11,038 nt of DNA from Octadecabacter sp. Lineage in GTDB: Bacteria; Pseudomonadota; Alphaproteobacteria; Rhodobacterales; Rhodobacteraceae. The DNA lies in NCBI GenBank assembly GCA_003533975.1, contig DQCL01000232.1, positions 5,028 to 16,065 of the forward strand. The letters run 5' to 3'. The translations under genes were made by a program, and so were the position numbers. The notes under the pieces are model-generated. The model saw nothing but the letters and a program-made list of their open reading frames with translations. It had not been told where the DNA came from and made no database searches. Positions 7,585-11,038 of the stretch are shown in pieces (the stretch's first letter is position 1; each line of letters begins with the position of its first letter).

Positions 7585-7609
7585 GCTCCTGAGATAACGT
7601 CGCGGTCGT

Positions 7610-8299
7610 CTAGATCGGCCACGGTTCGGTCGGTAAATCGAGGTCGAACTTTGGCATGGTGGGATCGTTCTCCAATCCGTCTGCACGCCACTTCTGAAAC
7701 GCGGGATCGGCAAGGTGCGCGGCAACGTAGGCCTTCGTCACAGGGCGCGTGTCGAATTTATAGGCGGCTAAACGCGCAGCCATTGGTGCAAAAATCGCGT
7801 CCGCAATACAGTATTCACCGCACAGCCAAGGCGTCGTCGAACCGGACGTCTTACGTGCGTTGGCCCAGATTGTTTCCAGCCGGTCCAGTTCCTTTTTGAT
7901 CTCTGGCGGGGCGACAGCGCCGCTAAAAACGTGACGCAGGTTGACGGGCCAGTTGCTGCGCAGGCCGCCAAAACTGGAATGCATTTCCGCTGCAACTGTT
8001 CGCGCTATGGCGCGTGCGGTTGGGTCTGCGGGCCACATGTTCGCCTCGGGAAAACGCGATGCCAGCTCTTCCGCAATCGCGATGCTATCTGACACGACGA
8101 CACCGTCAGGCGTGACCATTGTTGGCAATGTGCGTGCTGGTGGGATGTCTTTCAGAAATCGTGCGACGTCAGTTTCTTCTTGAGGGTGCACGATCTGGAT
8201 GTCGAATTGTTCGGAAAGCCCGAACTTTTCAACCATCATGTAGGCCGCAATGGACCAGCTAAAATACAAACGATTTCCGAGGATTAATTGATATGCCAT
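7610..8299 (-). CDS. Glutathione S-transferase family protein
   Basis: This 229-residue protein has the two-domain glutathione transferase layout. Residues 1-85 form the thioredoxin-like domain: YQLILGNRLYFSWSIAAYMM with a Ser-x-x region (S14-W-S16) where the catalytic Ser usually lies, then the cis-proline segment TLPTMV (Pro59) and the gamma-glutamyl-binding SDSIAIAEEL (Asp71-Ser72). Residues about 95-210 form the helical C-terminal domain with the conserved N-capping region CGEYCIADAIFAP. The overall look is closest to the small bacterial maleylacetoacetate-isomerase/YfcF-like group, but the substrate cannot be assigned. The ATG at 8299 has no clear Shine-Dalgarno. It lies 59 bases downstream of the cobU-phosphatase pair on the same strand and 86 bases upstream of comM. 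gshB in the same window supplies the cofactor but sits in a different transcript. Confidence 0.9.
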   Translation of the reverse strand: MAYQLILGNRLYFSWSIAAYMMVEKFGLSEQFDIQIVHPQEETDVARFLKDIPPARTLPTMVTPDGVVVSDSIAIAEELASRFPEANMWPADPTARAIARTVAAEMHSSFGGLRSNWPVNLRHVFSGAVAPPEIKKELDRLETIWANARKTSGSTTPWLCGEYCIADAIFAPMAARLAAYKFDTRPVTKAYVAAHLADPAFQKWRADGLENDPTMPKFDLDLPTEPWPI

Positions 8300-8354
8300 A
8301 GGGTGAAACTACGGTGGCGTTCGCCGCGCATGCAAATCGTAAATTGTGGCGTAA

Positions 8355-8369
8355 ACGTTCACGGAACGT
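8355..8369 (-). terminator. Short hairpin at the end of the cobU-phosphatase pair
   Basis: ACGTTC (8355-8360) and GAACGT (8364-8369) are a perfect 6-bp inverted repeat with a 3-base loop spanning the stop codon of the phosphatase gene. On the transcribed strand the stem is followed only by a short TTT. It could weakly terminate the cobU transcript before the GST gene, but GC content and T-tract are poor. Confidence 0.2.
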
Positions 8370-8934
8370 GATTGACCCTCGCGACACCGTAGGTCGGGCG
8401 GACTTGAATTTCGGTGATAGAATAATTGTCGATCCGATGGGAAAGGGCAGCATAGGGCGTGATATTTGCGGCGCGTTGCACCTGCGTCAGGATCGCGCCG
8501 AAGTGCGCGACTGCAATGATATCGCGGCGGGGGTTATCTGCGATGACCGCTGAAATCTCGCTTGATACGCGCTCCGCGGCGGCGTGCCAGCTTTCACCGT
8601 TTGGAGCGGCAACATCACCCGGGTTTTGCCAATACGTTCGAGAAAGATCAGGCCACTTCTCAGCAACTTCGGAAAAATGCAGCCCGTCCCAATCTCCAAA
8701 GTCAAATTCGCGCAGGCCCGTGCGATGGGGAAGGCGCATCCGGCGTCCTTGGATCGCTGTTGCTGTGTCCACACTGCGCGAAAGGTCAGAAGAAACCACA
8801 AGCGCATTTTTGGGTAATGCGGCCTCTAATCGCGCAATCTGTGCATCGTCAGACAGGTCTGCAGGGACATCGCGATGCCCGACAAATGTCTTTTCATGGG
8901 TTGGCGCATGGCGGACCCAATATATGACCGTCAC
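8359..8934 (-). CDS. Histidine phosphatase, probable alpha-ribazole phosphatase (CobC-like)
   Basis: This 191-residue protein belongs to the histidine phosphatase (phosphoglycerate-mutase-like) superfamily. The phospho-accepting histidine is His9 in VRHAPTH (residues 7-13; the more usual text is RHG). SSDLSRSVDTA (48-58) supplies the second arginine, LREFDFGDWDGL (74-85) the acid Glu76, and VAHFGAIL (142-149) the second catalytic His144. Family alone gives only phosphatase. Overlap with cobU argues for CobC, which removes the 5'-phosphate of alpha-ribazole or of the cobalamin precursor in nucleotide-loop assembly. The start is GTG at 8934, overlapping the cobU stop as GTGA, which points to translational coupling. 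Another small phosphate ester as substrate remains possible. Confidence 0.85.
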   Translation of the reverse strand: MTVIYWVRHAPTHEKTFVGHRDVPADLSDDAQIARLEAALPKNALVVSSDLSRSVDTATAIQGRRMRLPHRTGLREFDFGDWDGLHFSEVAEKWPDLSRTYWQNPGDVAAPNGESWHAAAERVSSEISAVIADNPRRDIIAVAHFGAILTQVQRAANITPYAALSHRIDNYSITEIQVRPTYGVARVNHVP

Positions 8935-9464
8935 GTTAACATGTCCTTATCCCCTTTGAGGATTTGCGGCAGCCCGGCAATTACATTCACAACCAAATCG
9001 GCCTGTGCTGCCAGCGATTGGTTCAGCCGTCCTTGCGCGTTGCGAAACTGCCTGGCGAGGGCGTTGTCGGGGACGATTCCATGGCCGACTTCGTTGGAAA
9101 CGACGATGATTTGGGCGGGGCAAGCTGCAACGGCGGCCAAAAGCACATCAGCCGCCGCCGATGCGTCCTGTTTGGAAAGCAACACGTTGGTTAGCCAAAG
9201 GGTCGCACAATCCAGCAAAACTATTTCGCCTTCCGTCCGCCCCAAAATGGCATCTTCAATGTCTAAGGGGGCCTCAATCGTTAACCAATCGCTCCCACGT
9301 TGCGTTTGGTGCGCTGAGACTTTTGCCCTCATTTCATCATCAAATGCTTGGGCGGTCGCAATGTACACACGCTCTTTAGTGGATTGAAAACAAATACTTT
9401 CTGCGAAGGAAGATTTCCCCGAAGCGGCGCCACCTAAGACGAATGTGAATTGGGGCAAGGGCAA
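8931..9464 (-). CDS. cobU: Adenosylcobinamide kinase / adenosylcobinamide-phosphate guanylyltransferase
   Basis: CobU (CobP) phosphorylates adenosylcobinamide and then attaches GMP, activating the lower-ligand acceptor in B12 synthesis. The 177 residues fit the family. Visible are the P-loop GGAASGKS (11-18), the block YIATAQAFDDEM (34-45), His52 in the AHQTQRG segment, which aligns with the guanylylated His46 of Salmonella CobU, and the signature NEVGHGIVPDNALARQFRN (124-142) with GRLNQSLA following. The start is TTG at 9464. No upstream in-frame start is possible because a TAG lies at 9477-9479, and GAAAGG (9472-9477) sits 7 bases before this TTG; the next in-frame TTG (9458) is worse placed. 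The stop overlaps the phosphatase start by four bases. No B12 riboswitch is seen upstream. Confidence 0.96.
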   Translation of the reverse strand: MPLPQFTFVLGGAASGKSSFAESICFQSTKERVYIATAQAFDDEMRAKVSAHQTQRGSDWLTIEAPLDIEDAILGRTEGEIVLLDCATLWLTNVLLSKQDASAAADVLLAAVAACPAQIIVVSNEVGHGIVPDNALARQFRNAQGRLNQSLAAQADLVVNVIAGLPQILKGDKDMLT

Positions 9465-9636
9465 GGGGCGACCTTTCTATGATCCGAGGCGTTGCCCAAT
9501 TCGTAAACAGAAGCCCGCCAAAAGCAAAGCGCCCGGATTGAACCGTAAGGGGGATGTCTGTCTCGTTCGCTCATTCGTGTCTGGCCACCGCCCGCGCTAA
9601 CCCCTAGTCTTCGCACGTTAATGAGAGGGCGCACGC
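9465..9636. promoter_or_regulatory. Divergent intergenic region between cobU and coaBC
   Basis: This 172-base gap is the longest in the window and must contain promoters for both genes. On the cobU strand TTGCTT (9527-9522) and TACGAA (9505-9500) are spaced by 16 bases and end 35 bases before the TTG start, a weak promoter candidate. On the plus strand GAGAGGG (9623-9629) is a clear ribosome-binding site 7 bases before the coaBC ATG. I see no B12 box GCCACTG, no strong dyad and no convincing small gene. Confidence 0.35.
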
Positions 9637-10824
9637 ATGGCTGGCAAGAAAATTCTGTTGATAATTGGTGGCGGTATCGCGGCGTTTAAATCGCTCGACC
9701 TAATTCGTCGATTGCGTGAACGCGGACATTCGGTAACGCCGGTTTTGACAAAGGCTGCAACCGAATTTGTGACTCCACTCAGCGTGTCCGCCTTAGCGGG
9801 TGAAAAGGTATACCAAGATTTGTTTGATCTGAACGATGAGGCCGAAATGGGCCACATCGAGTTGAGCCGCGCCGCCGACTTGGTCGTCGTTGCGCCAGCG
9901 ACGGCTGATTTAATGGCAAAGATGGCCGCTGGTTTGGCGAACGATCTTGCTTCAACCTTGCTGATGGCAACGGACAAACCTGTATTGATTGCGCCGTCCA
10001 TGAATGTGCGCATGTGGGAACATGCTGCGACACAGCGGAACCTGAAGACCCTGTTGAAAGATGGTATTTTGACGTGTGGCCCCAATGAGGGGGGTATGGC
10101 CTGTGGTGAATTCGGTTTTGGCCGCATGGCGGAACCAATGGAGATTGTTGGCGCACTTGAAGCGGCAGTGAACGACGGCCCCCTAAAGGGGCGTCATATT
10201 TTGGTGACGTCCGGCCCAACACATGAACCGATTGACCCCGTGCGATACATCGCGAACCGCTCTTCTGGCGCACAAGGCGCTGCGATTGCGCGCGCGTTGC
10301 TCAGCCTTGGCGCAAAGGTGACATTCGTGACCGGCCCTGCGGATGTTGCGGCCCCGATGGGTGTTGACTTGGTTGATGTCCAAACGGCGGCCCAGATGCT
10401 TGAGGCGGTCAACTCGGCGCTACCCGCAGACGCGGCGATCTTTGCCGCCGCGGTCGCGGATTGGCGTATGGCGAACGCTGCTGATCAGAAAATAAAGAAA
10501 GATGGCAATGGGTTACCCGTTCTAGAGTTCGCTGAAAACCCAGACATTCTGGCCTCTGTGTGTGCTGGCAATAAAAAGCCCAAGCTTGTTGTTGGCTTTG
10601 CAGCTGAAACACAAAACGTCATCGAAAACGCGGCCGCGAAGCGTAAGCGCAAGGGCTGCGATTGGATTGTGGCGAACGATGTGTCGCCCAGCACAGGCAT
10701 TATGGGCGGGTCCGAGAATGACATAACCCTGATCTCAAAAGATGGCGCCGAAGATTGGCCCCGCATGGGCAAAGATCAAGTGGCGCAGCGGCTGGCAGCG
10801 AAAATCGCTGAGGCATTGGGCTGA
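9637..10824 (+). CDS. coaBC: Bifunctional phosphopantothenoylcysteine decarboxylase / phosphopantothenate-cysteine ligase
   Basis: CoaBC carries out two successive steps of coenzyme A synthesis: CTP-dependent coupling of cysteine to 4'-phosphopantothenate, then FMN-dependent decarboxylation to 4'-phosphopantetheine. The 395 residues match the fused bacterial form. The CoaC domain is residues 1 to about 180: [16 protein letters not shown] (11-26), catalytic His73 in [27 protein letters not shown] (120-127) with the substrate-binding Asn, and Cys156 in the active-site flap ([13 protein letters not shown]). The CoaB domain starts near 185: [26 protein letters not shown] with Asn207 (the acyl-cytidylate-handling Asn in E. 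coli), [12 protein letters not shown] (285-288) and FAAET. All key residues are present. The start has GAGAGGG 7 bases upstream. The stop overlaps the dut start by one base (TGATG). Confidence 0.97.
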   Translation: MAGKKILLIIGGGIAAFKSLDLIRRLRERGHSVTPVLTKAATEFVTPLSVSALAGEKVYQDLFDLNDEAEMGHIELSRAADLVVVAPATADLMAKMAAGLANDLASTLLMATDKPVLIAPSMNVRMWEHAATQRNLKTLLKDGILTCGPNEGGMACGEFGFGRMAEPMEIVGALEAAVNDGPLKGRHILVTSGPTHEPIDPVRYIANRSSGAQGAAIARALLSLGAKVTFVTGPADVAAPMGVDLVDVQTAAQMLEAVNSALPADAAIFAAAVADWRMANAADQKIKKDGNGLPVLEFAENPDILASVCAGNKKPKLVVGFAAETQNVIENAAAKRKRKGCDWIVANDVSPSTGIMGGSENDITLISKDGAEDWPRMGKDQVAQRLAAKIAEALG

Positions 10825-11038
10825 TGGTGACGATCCGCTTTGAATGGCTTGACGGAGCGGACGAGACGCTCGGCCTTCCAGCATACGAAACCGATGGTGC
10901 GGCGGGGGCCGATTTGAAGGCGAATTTCGTTGACTGTCAGGGTGTTACGTTGAAACCGGGCGCGCGAACCTTGGTTCCGACGGGGCTGCGTTTGGCCATA
11001 CCTGACGGATACGAAGTTCAGATCAGACCGCGTTCTGG
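10824..11038 (+). CDS. dut: dUTP diphosphatase, 5' part (runs off right edge)
   Basis: Dut hydrolyses dUTP to dUMP and pyrophosphate, keeping uracil out of DNA and feeding dTMP synthesis. Only 71 codons are in the window, of about 150 in the family. The N-terminus [19 protein letters not shown] leads to dUTPase motif 1 (AAGADLKA, near residues 27-34), then [16 protein letters not shown] and motif 2 (IRPRSG) just before the edge. Motifs 3-5 lie outside. ATG 10824 shares its A with the coaBC stop (TGATG); a GTG directly after it is an alternative start. The coaBC-dut order is common in proteobacteria and implies translational coupling. Confidence 0.95.
   Translation, partial: MVTIRFEWLDGADETLGLPAYETDGAAGADLKANFVDCQGVTLKPGARTLVPTGLRLAIPDGYEVQIRPRS

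Noticed and set aside
8315..8324. GGCG-TT-CGCC dyad upstream of the GST gene
   Set aside because: A four-base stem with a two-base loop is expected by chance in GC-rich DNA and no further signal supports it.
9434..9634. Small minus-strand frame (66 codons) across the cobU-coaBC gap
   Set aside because: It overlaps the cobU start in another frame, has no recognisable motif, and would occupy the promoter region of both genes.
9465..9636. Possible cobalamin riboswitch upstream of cobU
   Set aside because: No B12 box (GCCACTG) or matching conserved core is visible on the cobU strand, and 172 bases leave little room for one plus a promoter.

Overview
The window is an ordinary, densely packed stretch of a bacterial chromosome, most likely an alphaproteobacterium of the family Rhodobacteraceae (Roseobacter-like). 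The indications are the mid-50s GC content (by eye), the protein sequences (ComM with an NPCKCGY loop, GlnD with a GGSGRGEMAP motif, a short LpoA-like lipoprotein) and the gene neighbourhood. A genus cannot be named from sequence alone. There are twelve protein genes. Two are cut by the window edges: glnD at the left and dut at the right. I see no rRNA, tRNA, mobile element, CRISPR array, prophage or att site. The longest stretch without a gene is 172 bases (9465-9636).

Layout. Minus strand, left: an LpoA-like periplasmic-binding lipoprotein, then overlapping it the uridylyltransferase glnD, which runs off the left edge. Divergent from these on the plus strand is a tight run: rsmI (16S rRNA 2'-O-methyltransferase), yraN (nuclease-fold protein), gshB (glutathione synthetase) and an HSL-type alpha/beta hydrolase. 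Two of its three junctions are 4-base ATGA overlaps. Convergent with that run, and overlapping the end of the hydrolase by 31 bases, is comM (Mg-chelatase-like AAA+ branch-migration helicase). Further along the minus strand come a glutathione S-transferase and a cobU-phosphatase pair of the cobalamin pathway. Divergent from cobU on the plus strand are coaBC (coenzyme A synthesis) and dut (dUTPase), joined by a one-base overlap.

How the genes fit together. The set is housekeeping: nitrogen signalling (GlnD), envelope growth (LpoA-like), ribosome modification (RsmI), glutathione supply and use (GshB, GST), DNA uptake and recombination (ComM), the late nucleotide-loop steps of B12 synthesis (CobU and a probable CobC), and cofactor and nucleotide metabolism (CoaBC, Dut). 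I found no undescribed system. The points most worth a second look are a near-perfect 20-bp palindrome plus a CtrA-like half-site immediately upstream of comM, the conserved lpoA/rsmI divergence with yraN on the other side, the LpoA-like protein that lacks room for the N-terminal domain of E. coli LpoA, the esterase translationally coupled to gshB, and a hairpin that carries the gshB ribosome-binding site.
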